Shown piece after piece: positions 1 through 12,059 of a stretch of DNA of 64,000 nucleotides. Each line of letters starts with the position of its first letter. The stretch's first letter is position 1. A model generated the notes under the pieces. The model searched no databases. It was given only the letters and a program-made list of their open reading frames with translations, and was not told where the DNA came from. The stretch is taken from positions 88,875,256-88,939,255 of the forward strand of contig NC_088911.1 in assembly GCF_963576675.1 (NCBI RefSeq). The letters are read 5' to 3'. The DNA comes from Euphorbia lathyris (taxonomy: Eukaryota; Streptophyta; Magnoliopsida; Malpighiales; Euphorbiaceae). A program made the position numbers and the translations under genes.

Positions 1-549
1 TTATTTATAGTTTAAGGATTAGAATAAAATTCTAACCCTAATCTTCTATCTCTTTAGATAGATTCGACCCATTATTATTATGGACATAATTATCATTCCG
101 CCATAGTTCGAATAATGCTAACAAGAAGCAAACTTACTTTCATTCAACTTTGGTTATGATTATATGATGGTGTACATGAACATGTTGAATCGTGTTTGCT
201 GGTTATAGGATTAATGAAAATTATGGATAAGAAACACAAACACCGACAGCTGAGCTGAAAAGAAGATAAGCAGCACATGCTTTTGCTAATTCATGTCCAT
301 ATTTTCTGTTATCACCTCTCAAACCGTACGTATTTTCGTACTTTATAGGACCTGTAATCAACGCGTTTTTCATTAATTTTAAAAACTAAGCATATAGTAT
401 TTTCCAAAATTTCGATCCAGTTTTCTTTTTTAAACCAAATTTTAATCACCGACAAGCGCGTACTAAATATGTATAAAATGGAGGCACATTGTTCTAAGAT
501 TATTGTGTTTTCGTTTTGTTTCAATTGTTTTGCAAGCAAAAGTATAAAA
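1..549. other. 5' flank of the expansin gene
   Basis: AT-rich sequence without a supported gene. A TATAAAA at 472-478 lies about 70 bases before the chosen expansin start and is a plausible core promoter. Short open frames here have no recognisable domain. Confidence 0.4.
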
Positions 550-1501
550 ATGGGACCTATTATTATTAATGTTATTCCTTTTGTTTGGGTATTTTTAGCT
601 ACTTTCTTCCAGGTGATTAAGGGTAACACTTGGCTTAATGCTCATGCTACTTTCTATGGTGCCAATCAAAATCCCAGCACCCTTGGTAAGCTTATTAACA
701 TGATTACTTTTCAATTATTTATTTTTGTTACACAGAGAAGTTATTAAAAGTCTAAAGAACATGATTAATTGAATTGATCATGATCTAAATTTGATTATGA
801 TATTAGGTATGACAGGTAACTGAATAATTAGGTAGGAAAATCTAATATAATATGTAATAAGATTTATAACAATTTCAGGAGGAGCATGTGGATATGATAA
901 TACATTTCATGCTGGGTTCGGAGTGGAAACAGCCGCGGTGAGTGGTGCACTTTTTAGAAACGGGGAGGCATGTGGTGGTTGCTACCAATTAATGTGTGAC
1001 TATAAGGCTGATCCTAAGTGGTGTCTCCGCCGCGGAGTTGTGACGATAACCGCCACAAACTTCTGCCCTCCGAACAATAACGGAGGGTGGTGCGATCCTC
1101 CTCGTCACCACTTTGACATGTCAATGCCTGCTTTTCTAAGGATTGCTAGACAAGGCAATGAAGGCATTGTCCCTATACTCTATAGAAGGGTGGGATGCAA
1201 AAGAAGGGGAGGAGTTAGATTCACATTGAGAGGACAATCAAATTTCAATCTGATAATGGTATCAAATGTTGGTGGAAGTGGTGATATTAAAGCTGCATGG
1301 ATTAGAAGTTCAAGAACAAGGTCATGGGTGCCCATGCACAGAAACTGGGGAGCAAATTGGCAAAGCAATGTAGACCTTCGAACTCAAACGTTGTCGTTTA
1401 AACTCACTTTGGTTGATGGAAGAACACTTGAGTTCTTCAATGTTGTTCCTTCTACATGGAGGTTTGGACAGACATTTTCTGCTCGAAATCAGTTCACATA
1501 G
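550..1501 (+). CDS. alpha-expansin, two exons
   Basis: Secreted wall-loosening protein acting without hydrolysis on cellulose-xyloglucan contacts in the cell wall (family knowledge). Exons 550-685 and 879-1501 join in phase (donor GTAAGC, acceptor TTTCAG) across a Leu-Gly-Gly junction and give 252 residues, the usual family length. Residues 1-25 are a hydrophobic signal peptide. The N-terminal domain starts with HATFYGANQNPSTLGGACGY, has the paired Cys residues of the double-psi barrel, TATNFCPPNNNGGWCDPP, and the HFD motif. The C-terminal CBM63 domain keeps the conserved Trp residues (RNWGANWQSN) and ends WRFGQTFSARNQF. An in-frame ATG at 469 was not used: it would put the TATA box in the coding region and bury the signal peptide. 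No disabling change is seen. It is clearly of the alpha type (EXPA), but I do not assign a member number. Confidence 0.95.
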
Positions 1502-1949
1502 ATGAAGACTGAAATCACACAGTTACATGTCTGAGGACTAGCTTTTTGTATTGTTCAAGGACATATAGCTAACCATTTTTATTTATTAATATTTTTTCAC
1601 ATTCAAAATTTATGTTTTATTGAAGTTGTTACTTTCTTTATGCATATAGCTCAAAAATAGGAGCTAGTGCAGTCTAATTTGTATTTTGGATTGGATATTA
1701 TACATATAATCATACAATAATGGAAAGTTTTTCTTTTCTTCTACATAGCATATTTAAATGGATATACAAAAGTCTAATTTAAGGTGTCCGCTATGGTTAC
1801 TTCCTTTAAAAACAAAGTAGGATTACTTTGTTTCAATAACGAATAGTATTGCGACATGTGTCAAATTAATTTAAAATAAATTAAATTATATTAAAAGTTG
1901 ACCTGCTATTACAAGTTACCACTAAATAGGAAAAATTAAAGTTACACAA
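1502..1949. other. expansin 3' flank
   Basis: AT-rich 3' flank between the expansin stop codon and the satellite array. No gene is seen. Confidence 0.4.
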
Positions 1950-4890
1950 GAATTCTATCCACCAAACCACTTTACGGAAATTGACACTACCTTACGGAAA
2001 ATCTAAAAAACCTTTACAAATTTCCGTAATATTTCTATAATTTTCCGTAAATTAATTATTTTTTGTTAAATTATTAATAAAAAAATAATTTTAATTATAT
2101 CCATCAAACTACTTTACGAAAATTAACACTACTTTACGGAAAATCTAAAAAACTTTTACAAATTTTCGTAACATTTCTATAATTTTCCGTAAATTAATTA
2201 TTTTTTGTTAGATTATTAATAAAAAAATAATTTTAATTATATCCACCAAACCACTTTACAAAAATTAACACTACTTTACGGAAAATCTATAAAACCTTTA
2301 CAAATTTTCGTAACATTTCTATAATTTTCGTAAATTAATTATTTTTTGTTAAATTATTAATAAAAAATAATTTTAATTATATCCACCAAACCATTTTACG
2401 AAAATTAACACTACTTTACGGAAAATCTATAAAACCTTTACAAATTTCCGTAACATTTCTATAATTTTCTGTAAATTAATGATTTTTTGTTAAATTATTA
2501 ATAAAAAATAATTTTAATTATATCCAACATATCATTTTACGAAAATTAACACTACTTTACGGAAAATCTATAAAACCTTTACAAATTTCCGTAACATTTA
2601 TATAATTCTAGGGAAATTAATTATTTTTGGTAAATTATTAATAAAAATAATTTTAATTCTATCCACCAAACCACTTTACGAAAATTGACACTACTTTACG
2701 GAAAATCTATAAAACCTTTACAAATTTCCGTAACATTTGTATAATTCTACGGAAATTAATTATTTTTGGTAAATTATTAATAAAAAATAATTTTAATTCT
2801 ATCCACCAAACAACTTTACATAAATAGACACTACTTTACGGAAAATCTATAAAACCTTTACAAATTTCCGTAACATTTCTATAATTTTGCGTAAATTAAT
2901 TATTTTTTGTTAAATTATTAATAAAAAATAATTTTAATTCTATCCACCAAACCACTTTACGAAAATTGACACTACTTTACGGAAAATCTATAAAACCTTT
3001 ACAAATTTCCGTAACATTTGTATAATTTTACGTAAATTAATTATTTTTTGTTAAATTATTAATAAAAAATAATTTTAATTATATCCACCAAACCATTTTA
3101 CGAAAATTAACACTACTTTACGGAAAATCTATAAAACCTTTACAAATTTCCGTAACATTTCTATAATTTTCTGTAAATTAATGATTTTTTGTTAAATTAT
3201 TAATAAAAAATAATTTTAATTATATCCAACATATCATTTTACGAAAATTAACACTACTTTACGGAAAATCTATAAAACCTTTACAAATTTCCGTAACATT
3301 TATATAATTCTAGGGAAATTAATTATTTTTGGTAAATTATTAATAAAAATAATTTTAATTCTATCCACCAAACCACTTTACGAAAATTGACACTACTTTA
3401 CGGAAAATCTATAAAACCTTTACAAATTTCCGTAACATTTGTATAATTCTACGGAAATTAATTATTTTTGGTAAATTATTAATAAAAAATAATTTTAATT
3501 CTATCCACCAAACAACTTTACATAAATAGACACTACTTTACGGAAAATCTATAAAACCTTTACAAATTTCCGTAACATTTCTATAATTTTGCGTAAATTA
3601 ATTATTTTTTGTTAAATTATTAATAAAAAATAATTTTAATTCTATCCACCAAACCACTTTACGAAAATTGACACTACTTTACGGAAAATCTATAAAACCT
3701 TTACAAATTTCCGTAACATTTGTATAATTTTACGTAAATTAATTATTTTTTGTTAAATTATTAATAAAAAAATAATTTTAATTCTATCCACCAAACCACT
3801 TTACGAAAATTAACACTACTTTACGGAAAATCTATAAAACCTTTACAAATTTTCATAACATTTGTATAATTCTACGGAAATTAATTATTTTTAGTAAATT
3901 ATTAATAAAAAATAATTTTAATTCTATCCACCAAACAACTTTACGTAAATTGACACAACTTTACGGAAAATCTATAAAACCTTTACAAATTTCCGTAACA
4001 TTTCTACAATTTTATGTAAATTAATTATTTTTTGTTAAATTATTAATAAAAAAAATAATTTTAATTATATCCACTAAATCACTTTACGTAAATTGACAAT
4101 ACTTTATGGAAAATCTATAAAACGTTTACAAATTTCCGTAAACTTTGTACAATTTATGTAATGTAATAAATTTGTGGTAGATTATTAATAAAAAAATAAT
4201 TTTAATTCTATCCACCAAACCACTTTACGAAAATTAACACTACTTTATGGAAAATCTATAAAACCTTTACAAATTTTCGTAACATTTCTACAATTTTACG
4301 TAAATTAATTATTTTTTGTTAAATTATTAATAAAAAAATAATTTTAATTATATCCACTAAACCACTTTACGTAAATAGACAATACTTTACGGAAAATCTA
4401 TAAAACGTTTACAAATTTCCGTAAACTTTGTACAATTTATGTAATGTAATAAATTTGTGGTAGATTATTAATAAAAAAATAATTTTAATTCTATCCACCA
4501 AACCACTTTACGTAATTGACAATAATTTATGAAAAATCTATAAAACCTTTACAAATTTCTGTAACCTTTGAACAACTTATGTAAAGTAATAAACTTTTGT
4601 TAAATTATTAATAAAAAATAATTTTAATTCTATCCAACAAACCACTTTACGTAACTTGACAATACTTTACGGAAAATCTATAAAACATTTATAAATTTCC
4701 GTAAACTTTGTACAATTTATGTAATGTAATAAATTTCTGGTAGATTATTAATAAAAAATAATTTTAATTCTATTCACCAAACCACTTTACGTAAATTGAT
4801 AATAATTTACGAAAAATCTATAAAACCTTTACAAATTTCTGTAACCTTTGAACAACTTATGTAAAGTAATAAACTTTTGTTAAATTATTA
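1950..4890. repeat. ~141-bp tandem satellite, about 21 monomers, with higher-order structure
   Basis: The landmark TTTACAAATTT recurs with its first A of ACA at 2016, 2158, 2300, 2440, 2581, 2720, 2860, 3001, 3142, 3283, 3422, 3562, 3703, 3845, 3985, 4128, 4269, 4411, 4551, 4691 and 4831. The period is 139-143 bases (mean 140.8). Each monomer has several TTTACGG/CCGTAAA blocks in both orientations and an AT-rich end with TTATTAATAAAAAATAATTT. Monomers 2440-3001 are repeated at 3142-3703 with a constant 702-base offset. Monomers from 4128 on alternate between two types (about 282 bases per pair). No coding potential. The sequence cannot tell whether this is a local array or a piece of a genome-wide satellite. 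Confidence 0.95.
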
Positions 4891-4899
4891 ATTATTAAC

Positions 4900-5120
4900 A
4901 GTCTCCTTCAAGTTAATGGTCATGAATCATGCATTAACTTGTCTCAAACAGTTGAAATCGTGGTTTGAAAAGGGGTTTAGTGAATATATCAACTGTTGGA
5001 TCCAAAGTGCGCTATGTAAAATGCGCGCAGTCGTCCTTTCTTGCAAATCTTATCATTGGACCAAGTGAAAGTCGAGTTCTAAATGTTTAGAACGATCACT
5101 AAAAATGAGATTAGCCCAAT
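4900..5120 (-). pseudogene. Ty1/copia pol 3'-end remnant (RNase H tail)
   Basis: The minus strand reads SDRSKHLELDFHLVQ and then, after a frameshift, VDIFTKPLFKPRFQLF. This is the conserved end of copia RNase H (SKHIE.D.HFV ... DIFTKPL). It has stops and a shifted frame. It directly abuts the satellite array. Confidence 0.75.
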
Positions 5121-6205
5121 TTCAGATATTAACATTTGGAGCCAAATAACAAGAAATTCTATTGTGGACCGGGACCTGTATTGATCTTTCTATTCAAATG
5201 ATACCACATCAACAGTTGGATTGAAATGGCATCATCTGAGTGGTCGGGACCAGTACTGATCCCGGCCGATTGTAGAAAATTTTGTCAAATGACCTCAGAG
5301 GCAATGGAAGCCAAAGCACAATAAGTCGCCTCAGTGGACTGACGAGAGACAATGATGGCAAAGGTGGAGCTTCGTGGAAACTAATTTCCATTATAAGGTT
5401 TTATGTGGATGAGTAGTATATGTTTTACCGCCTTGGGTGCATGGATTGACTAGCTTTATTAACAACAAAAGACACACATGGTTTAGTTCACTTATTGAAG
5501 GTCTCCAATCACGCTATGATAAACACAATAAGATCATCAAACGCGTAAAAAAACATGTGCTTTTACTATTTGTAAAATTGGTACATGCAATTTTTTTTCT
5601 CCAAATAGAGTCTGAGGTTTTCGTTTTGCTAAAAACGAATATCGTTTTTTATACTATATATAAAAATGACTATTAACAATCTCAAATTGGAAAATTCTAA
5701 AAATTAAAGTTGTTTATTAACACATTTACTATGGAATCAAAATTTTTATTTTTCAAAATCATCGTTTTAGGAGCTTTCTCCGTCTAAACATTCATTTTCT
5801 TTTTTTTCACCAAACAACATCTAAATGACCTTAAAATTAAAAAGTTGAAGAATTAAAGTGGTTTAGAATATTATCAACTCTTTGAAATTTTCAATTTTAT
5901 TAAGATCGTCACCACTCATTTTAATTTTGAAATCCTTATTTTTAGTAAAACAAAAAATCGCAGTCATCTCCTGGTCGCAAACGAAAAGCTCAATTCCTAT
6001 TTGAATAAAAAAAACCTATATGTACCATTTTGACAAAACGTGAAAGCTTACAGTGACTTTTCTTACTTTTTACCCTATTAACTTTGATCATTTCTCAATT
6101 TTTTTTTTCATTTTATCCATAAAGTTTATGAGAGATTAAAAAGTTGACATAAACGTAATTTAAGAACTATATAAATATTTTTAAAAACACTGAAACTAAA
6201 TAGTT
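5121..6205. other. intergenic, no gene seen
   Basis: AT-rich DNA. Short open frames at 5209-5391 (-) and 5437-5676 (+) lack recognisable domains. Nothing is supported as a gene. Confidence 0.4.
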
Positions 6206-6732
6206 GGGATAAGGTACAAAATACCTCCAACGTTGACAGCCATAAGCAATTTAGCTCTAACGTCTAAATTGATGCGATTTTACTCTTAACGTTGACAGTC
6301 ATGTGGCAAGTTGAGTCAATTTAAAAAATTATTATAAAACATATCTATTTTGTTCTTTATTCTGCACCAGTTACATATCAGTTAGTTTTAAAAAAATCCA
6401 CATTTTTTTATTTAATAATAGAATTGAATTATACTATTGTTAAATTCGATAAAATATTTGGATTTTTTTTATCCAACTCGTACAAAATACATTTGTTAAA
6501 AAAATTAATTTTGTTTCATATCTATTCATATGTTCGTGATCTATTAATAATGAGTGATAAAATGATGCACGTATAAAGTGTAGATGATAAGATTCATTAC
6601 TGAGAAGACAGTTTGATAAATCATTTTTGGAATTGACCCGATTTGTCAATATTAGAGGTAAAAAAAATTTAATCGTTGAGGTTAAAACTACTCATAGCTA
6701 TTAACATTAGGAGTATTTTTACACCTTAATAT
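6206..6732. mobile_element. degenerate MULE-type MITE
   Basis: The left end GGGATAAGGTACAAAATACC and the reverse complement of the right end (near 6625-6732) align imperfectly over about 100 bases, including a shared stretch around CTAACG/CTCAACG. The flanks TAAATAGTT (6197-6205) and TAAATAATT (6733-6741) fit a 9-base target duplication with one mismatch. It encodes nothing. Confidence 0.55.
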
Positions 6733-6741
6733 TAAATAATT

Positions 6742-7188
6742 AGTAGAGACTATTGTTATATAATATGTAAAAGTATAAAAATTAATAAATTGTTGATCCA
6801 TAACTTCAAATAATTTGAGTCTCAAAATATTTCTATCCCTATTGTGGTGAATAATGATGCTAAAGTCGTTAGTAGAGTTGACTCAAGAAAAAAAAGGCTA
6901 GCTAGATTGCATGTGGCTTAACAGGGAAAGTTGCTTGTGTGTGCTTAATCTCGGTCTGGATTTAGGGAAGGATATGATCATCATCTATATTTATTCCGAA
7001 CCTAAAATCATGCTAAATCTCAGCAATTATCAACCCTAACCGACAATTTATCTTATAAAATCTTGGGTACGGATTGACAATATAACATGATAAAATCAAT
7101 CAAAATTCCTTAAACAAAATTATAAGTGGAGTAGTGTTTGAGAAAATTTAAAATTAAGTTTCGAAAAAATAAGTACTAATTGAATATT
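6742..7188. other. intergenic, nothing recognised
   Basis: AT-rich sequence between the MITE and the LINE insertion. No gene or repeat recognised. Confidence 0.4.
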
Positions 7189-7198
7189 ATAAATGTTT

Positions 7199-9372
7199 CC
7201 TTTCCTTTTTGTTATTGCTATAGAAAGATTGACTCACCTGATCCAAGATGCTGTTGGTAATGGGAGATTCCACCCGGTGTCCATCAATAAATTCTGTCCC
7301 CAGGTTACCCACTTGTTCTTTGCTGATGACGTTTTGATCTTTGTGGAAGGCAACGAGGAGCAGTTAAGTATGGTTATGGATATTCTGGATTGTTTCTGCA
7401 ATGCCTCTGGGCAAAAGCTTAATATCCAGAAGTCCAGGATGATGTGTTCTAAGAATATGAATCATGGTACCTGCAAAAGATTGAGTGTTTTGTCTGGTAT
7501 CCCGCTGACTAACTCTCTGGGGAAGTATCTGTGTATTCCCCTCCATAGTGATAGAGTTTCGAAAGCTTATTTTAAGGATATTTTGGATAAAACGAATAAG
7601 AAGTGTGCCATTTGGAAAGCTAAGACTCTCTCACTTGCGGGTCGCCTTACTCTGGTGCAGTCTGTCAATTGTGCGGCTCCTAATCACATTATGCAGGCTT
7701 GTCATCTTCCTGAACCTGTCCTCAAAGATCTTGATAAAATTAATCGTCGGTTCCTGTGGGGGGGAAGCGGAGGAGGGGAGGAAGATTCACCTGGTGCCTT
7801 GGAATGAGGTTTGTCAACCTAAGGATTTGGGAGGTCTGGGCATTAGGAAAACCAGAGATAATAATAAAGTTCTTTTAATGAAACTTCTGTGGCGAATGTG
7901 GCAACTTCCTTCTGCTCTTTGGGTTCAAATTTTATGCGGTAAATATAGAAAGGATAAGGTTTTTGGGGGTCCTAAGGATAGAGTTGTTAATTGTTCCTTT
8001 CTTTAGAAATGCCTTAGTGCCGTTTTCTCTGAATTTTGCTCAGGAATTGGGTGGAATGTGGGAAATGGTAAATCTATTAGCTTTTGAAAGGATACTTGGA
8101 TTGGTAAAAAAACCTTTATTAGAAGTTTGTGAGTCTTTACCGCCTCTTGATATTCAGAACTGGAAGATTGCAGATGTGGTGGATTCTGAGGGGGAGTGGA
8201 TTTGGTCAAAGTTTGATTCTTTCCTCAGTCTGGAATCTCTCCTGAGAATTAGAGGAGTTCAGATTAGTAGTAAGGAGGAAGACAGGGATAGTTACTGTTG
8301 GTCTTTGACAAACAACGGAGCTTTCTCTTGTAAATCGGCTTTTCAGGCTTTCTATCAAGAGTTGGATACTTCGTACCCTGAGGTGTGGAAAACGATTTGG
8401 ACCTTAAAAGTGCCTTACCGTATTAGAAGCTTCCTGTGGCTAAGGGTTAAAAATAGATTGCTTACTAATTCTGATATGAAAAGGAGGCATTTAGTGGATT
8501 TTGGAGCTTGTGGCAGATGCAGTGGTCATGAAGAAACTTTGTGCCATGCTCTCAGAGATTGTACGAAAAGCAGAGAGGTTTGGAGGAAAGTTCTCCCTAT
8601 AAAGGTGTTGTCTTCTTTTTTATCCCACTTTGAGGTTGATTGGTTTGTGGATGGGATTAATGGTAAGCTTTTGGCTGATTTAAAGCATGGTGTTCTCTTA
8701 TTTGTGGTGGTTTTCCATCAGATTTGGAAATGGAGGAATGAGGAGATTTTTGGAGGAGATTCGGTTGTTGTGCCTAATGTTTTTTAGTTCTTTTCCACTA
8801 AGATTTGCTCCTTGGTTGATAGTTTCATTGAGGATCCTTTGGCTAGGTCGATCCAAAGGAAATAGGTCCATCTCTTAAGCTGGTGTAGACCTAGCGAAGG
8901 GGTGGTTAAGCTGAACACTGATGGCTCTTGTCTTAAGGACGGGAGAATTGCCGCGGGAGGGGTTCTGAGAGATGACGCTGGTGGTTGGATTTCTGGTTAC
9001 TCTCAGAATTTGGGTATGGGTTCGTCCTTTTCTGCAGAGCTTTGGGGGATTTTTTCTGGCCTTAGGCTAGCTAAAAATCTAGGGATGAAGAAGCTTCTTG
9101 TGGAATCTGACAACCTGGAAGCGATCAAGATGATCTCGAAGAGTAATGCTATTTGCTTAAGTAGCCAAAATTTAATCAAAGGAATTAGAAGGATTTGCTC
9201 TTCCTTTGATCTGCTCAGCTTCAGCCATATTTATAGGGAGCAAAATCGGGTTGCGGACCGTCTCGCAAGTGAAGGTCATTCCAGAATGTTGGGCATCTCA
9301 ACCTTTTCTTCTCCTCCATGCTTCATTTCGTTCCTGGTTTTGGATGATTTGGTGGGGGGTCAGCTTTCCTAG
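7199..9372 (+). pseudogene. LINE ORF2 remnant: RT, zf-RVT, RNase H
   Basis: Domains in order: RT palm with FADD catalytic box (about 7321-7350); RT thumb (SLAGRLTLVQSV, FLWGG); PWNEVCQPKDLGGLGIRK region (about 7795-7850); zf-RVT (about 8290-8600) with CGRCSGHEETLCHALRDC; and RNase H (8902-9290) with NTDGS, ESDN and RVADRLA. Breaks: a +1 shift in a run of seven G near 7758-7764; stops at 8004-8006 and about 8080 that look like Trp codons turned to TAG/TGA; a further frameshift; and stops at 8785-8787 and near 8863. It is dead. The endonuclease and 5' part are absent. Confidence 0.9.
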
Positions 9373-9436
9373 GCTGATCCCGGGTTAGGCGGCTTTGTTT
9401 TGTTTTTTTCTTTTCCTTTCCTACCAAAAAATAAAA
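7199..9436 (+). mobile_element. 5'-truncated L1-type LINE
   Basis: The element begins inside the reverse transcriptase gene (PFLFVIAIE) and ends in an A-rich tail after CTTTCCTACCAAAAAATAAAA. The sequence ATAAATGTTT lies at both ends (7189-7198 and 9437-9446), fitting a 10-base target duplication. Truncation at the 5' end with the 3' end intact is the signature of target-primed reverse transcription. Confidence 0.85.
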
Positions 9437-9446
9437 ATAAATGTTT

Positions 9447-10060
9447 AAAGTATTAAATGATATAACTGTTTGATAAATATTAAAAATAAATACTGAATTT
9501 AAAAATATTAGTCGATAATGTTCCATTTAAAATTTAAAATTTTTGTCTTTTTTCTCTTCCTACCAAAAAAAAAATTTAAATTTAAAATTAAATTTTTTAA
9601 CTTATCAGAATAAGAGATTATGTGACTTGACTAAAACATTTAAGTTATGTTATCAAATAAGTTTAAAACCAATAAACACTTAATGTATTAATTTGAAGTG
9701 ATGAAAATTGTTAACAAACCCCAGGTTTTTGTTAAAGTTCGGAAGGGCCTTTAAATATGTAAAGCTTTCACTTCACAATAATTTCTTTTGTTAATAACAA
9801 TTGAACGTGAGACCTTATTAAGGACAAACAAAAAATTATAATCACTCTAATACTGAATAAAGGAAAAATACAAAATTAAACCATGTGGTTTGATTGATTT
9901 TTAAAGACAATTTAATGGTTTAAAAGTTTACAAATAGAGATCTATACTTTTTTGCAATTTACAAACTCGGTTATTGCTTAAAAAAATTATTGTTGTGACT
10001 ATTTACTTAAAATGGAGCAAGTTAGAACAATTTTTTTAATTAGAAGCTAGGGACGAGATG
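9447..10060. other. intergenic; possible solitary MULE-end fragment near 9865
   Basis: A second copy of the LINE-like tail (CTCTTCCTACCAAAAAAAAA) lies at about 9553-9580. GGAAAAATACAAAATTAAACC at about 9862 resembles the terminal sequence of the Pack-MULE at 19760. No gene. Confidence 0.35.
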
Positions 10061-10671
10061 GCCGCCATTAGTCATCTCAACCAAGTTGCCTAAAAGCAGC
10101 AATCCGAGCCCAAATATTATTAAAAAATGAAAGTACAAGAGTATCCAAAGAACTAGGAAAAGTGAAATGAATCTCGGGCTATAGCATTATGCTTAATAAG
10201 GAGAGAACAAAAACTAGGCATCGAGTCCTACCACTGCAAGGCCTCTAAGGCGTGAGGGCATCGGCCACCTGATTTTCCTTCCAGAAAGACATGAGAATAC
10301 ACGATTTCCCTATTATCTATGGAGGCCAAACAATTCTGCCAATCAGTCCGAAGAGTCTAGAGGACAATCATGGTTCGGGAGCAGAAAAGATGAATGACAT
10401 AGGACGAATCACTCTCAATCCAAAGTCTGCTCCAGCCCTTAGATTGAGCAACCGAAACTGTAAACATTGCTGCCTGAAATTCTGCCATATGAACTAAGGA
10501 GCAGTCTAGAGGAAAATCAAATGAACCTAAAGAGCATCCTTGATGACCCCTAAAGACCTCTCCATAGCCAGCCTTGCTCGAAGCAACTAAAGCGTCTATG
10601 TTGGCTTTAGCCCAACCTACAAACGATTTGGAGCAATTAAAAAGCTGACTTTGCAAATTATCAAAATACAC
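10060..10671 (-). pseudogene. LINE RNase H remnant
   Basis: The minus strand shows an RVT_3/RNase H fold: VGWAKANIDAL (the first Asp region), then AEFQAAM with the catalytic Glu, then LWIESDSSYVIHLF, and after a stop and a frameshift ENQVADALT. It lacks RT and most other domains. It differs from the element at 7199, so this is a separate insertion. Confidence 0.75.
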
Positions 10672-10740
10672 CGTCTAACTTTGTAAATTAACTAAACCAC
10701 AAGTATATTTTTATTACTTTCTCTAGTCTATTTTCTTCCC

Positions 10741-11100
10741 TTTGTAGATCTTGTACTGGTAGACACTCGTAGCTCTATCAATTTTATCACTAAAGAAGTT
10801 GTACGAAAGTTTCAAATAGATCATGTCAAATGGCATGACCAAAGTCACAACTAGTACTATTACGGTCAAGCTAAAAAATAGGATGAATGAGCATAAAAAG
10901 AGATGGGTCGATGAGCTATATAATGTGTCATGAGCTAGAGAACCACTCCCAGAACAGTCTCCTGTGAAAAGCTCATTCACTCTAACTTACGGAATGGAAG
11001 CAGTAATTCTAGTAGATATCGAGGCATCAAGTGAGAGTCATGTACTATAGTGATGCATAGAACACTCTAAAGACAACCTCGAGGATGTGCAATGAAAAAA
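10741..11100 (+). pseudogene. Ty3/gypsy remnant: protease scrap and integrase C-terminus
   Basis: LVLVDTRSSINFIT (10749 on) matches a retroviral-type aspartic protease active site with the Gly of DTG changed to Arg. From 10869, LKNRMNEHKKRWVDELYNV followed by a degraded stretch and SFTLTYGMEAVILVDIE matches the end of the gypsy integrase core. Protease and integrase lie almost side by side, so RT and RNase H between them are lost. Several stops. Confidence 0.7.
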
Positions 11101-11139
11101 TAGCACCCAAAGTTGTTTCCTTTGGTATTCTAGGATCCA

Positions 11140-11900
11140 ACACAAATAGCTCATTCTATTATTTCAAGCCAGGTTCCATTACCCTCTTATGTCTTATATA
11201 TGTGAATGATTTACTCTTAATTGGGAATAGTACAATATTATTCAGGAATTAGTCGTTTCTTGAATCTGCCTTCTCTATTAGCAAGTTTGGGTGATTTACA
11301 TTATTTTTTGGAATCGAAGTGGATTCAAATGATAATGGTTTGTTACCGTATTAAACTAAATGTTATAATTTTATTCTTGACAAGTAAAATATTGTGGATA
11401 GGAAGGCATTTCGAGCCCTACAAATCCAAATGAGAAATTATGTTCGACCTTAAGGAAATTGCTTCCTGGTCTGGGGTTCCATTGCAGTATATTCGGTAGT
11501 TTACAGTATTTAACCTCTACTCGTCCTTATATTTCCTTTGTTTTAAATAAAGTCTCCCAATATATGTATACCCCTCGAAAATCTCATTGGATGGAAGTGA
11601 AGAGAATTCTTAGGTACTTGAATCCTATGAGGCGTTTATGGACAAAAATGGGCCTATCAGTCAACCATGCTGACATGTGGTGGAGACAATCGGAAGTCGA
11701 CTAATGGTTTTACCATTTTTTTGGGCTTATAATGTCTTTTTCCTAGTTTTCTGCAAACACAGGGCTGTTTTTTGCTCCTCAATAGAGGCCGAATATTGGT
11801 CTACTTGCGACTGCTACCTCAGAAATCGGCTAGAGTCAGATGATGAAAGAGTTTGGTTTTCCAGTTCTGCCTGTCCTAATTGTATAGTGTGATAATTTGA
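11140..11900 (+). pseudogene. Ty1/copia RT-RNase H remnant
   Basis: YVNDLLLIGN (about 11200) is a copia RT active site with Asp replaced by Asn in YVDD. FGDLHYFLG follows, then YLTSTRPYISFVLNKVSQYM, HWMEVKRILRYL, a NRKSTNGF-like stretch and SSIEAEY (about 11780). Many stops and shifts. Confidence 0.8.
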
Positions 11901-11901
11901 G

Positions 11902-11907
<6 letters not shown>

Positions 11908-11933
<26 letters not shown>

Positions 11934-11934
11934 G
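11908..11934. repeat. (TA)n microsatellite
   Basis: Uninterrupted TA dinucleotides just after the copia remnant. Confidence 0.9.
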
Positions 11935-12059
11935 GGTGAGATCCAGCGTGACAAGGGCTTAAGTTGTGACAATGAGCTTATTGTGTGACATAACAAAACT
12001 ACGTAGTTTTAATTATAATTATAAAGGGCAAGGTGGCAAATTGGTAAATAAAATGAAAG

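Noticed and set aside
469..549. Upstream in-frame ATG (469) as expansin start
   Set aside because: It would include the TATA box in the coding region and hide the signal peptide; the ATG at 550 gives the family's normal length.
1950..4890. CRISPR-like array
   Set aside because: The repeats are full-length tandem monomers with no unique spacers, in a plant nuclear setting.
11908..11934. (TA)n run as an origin or regulatory site
   Set aside because: A simple microsatellite explains it; no supporting context.
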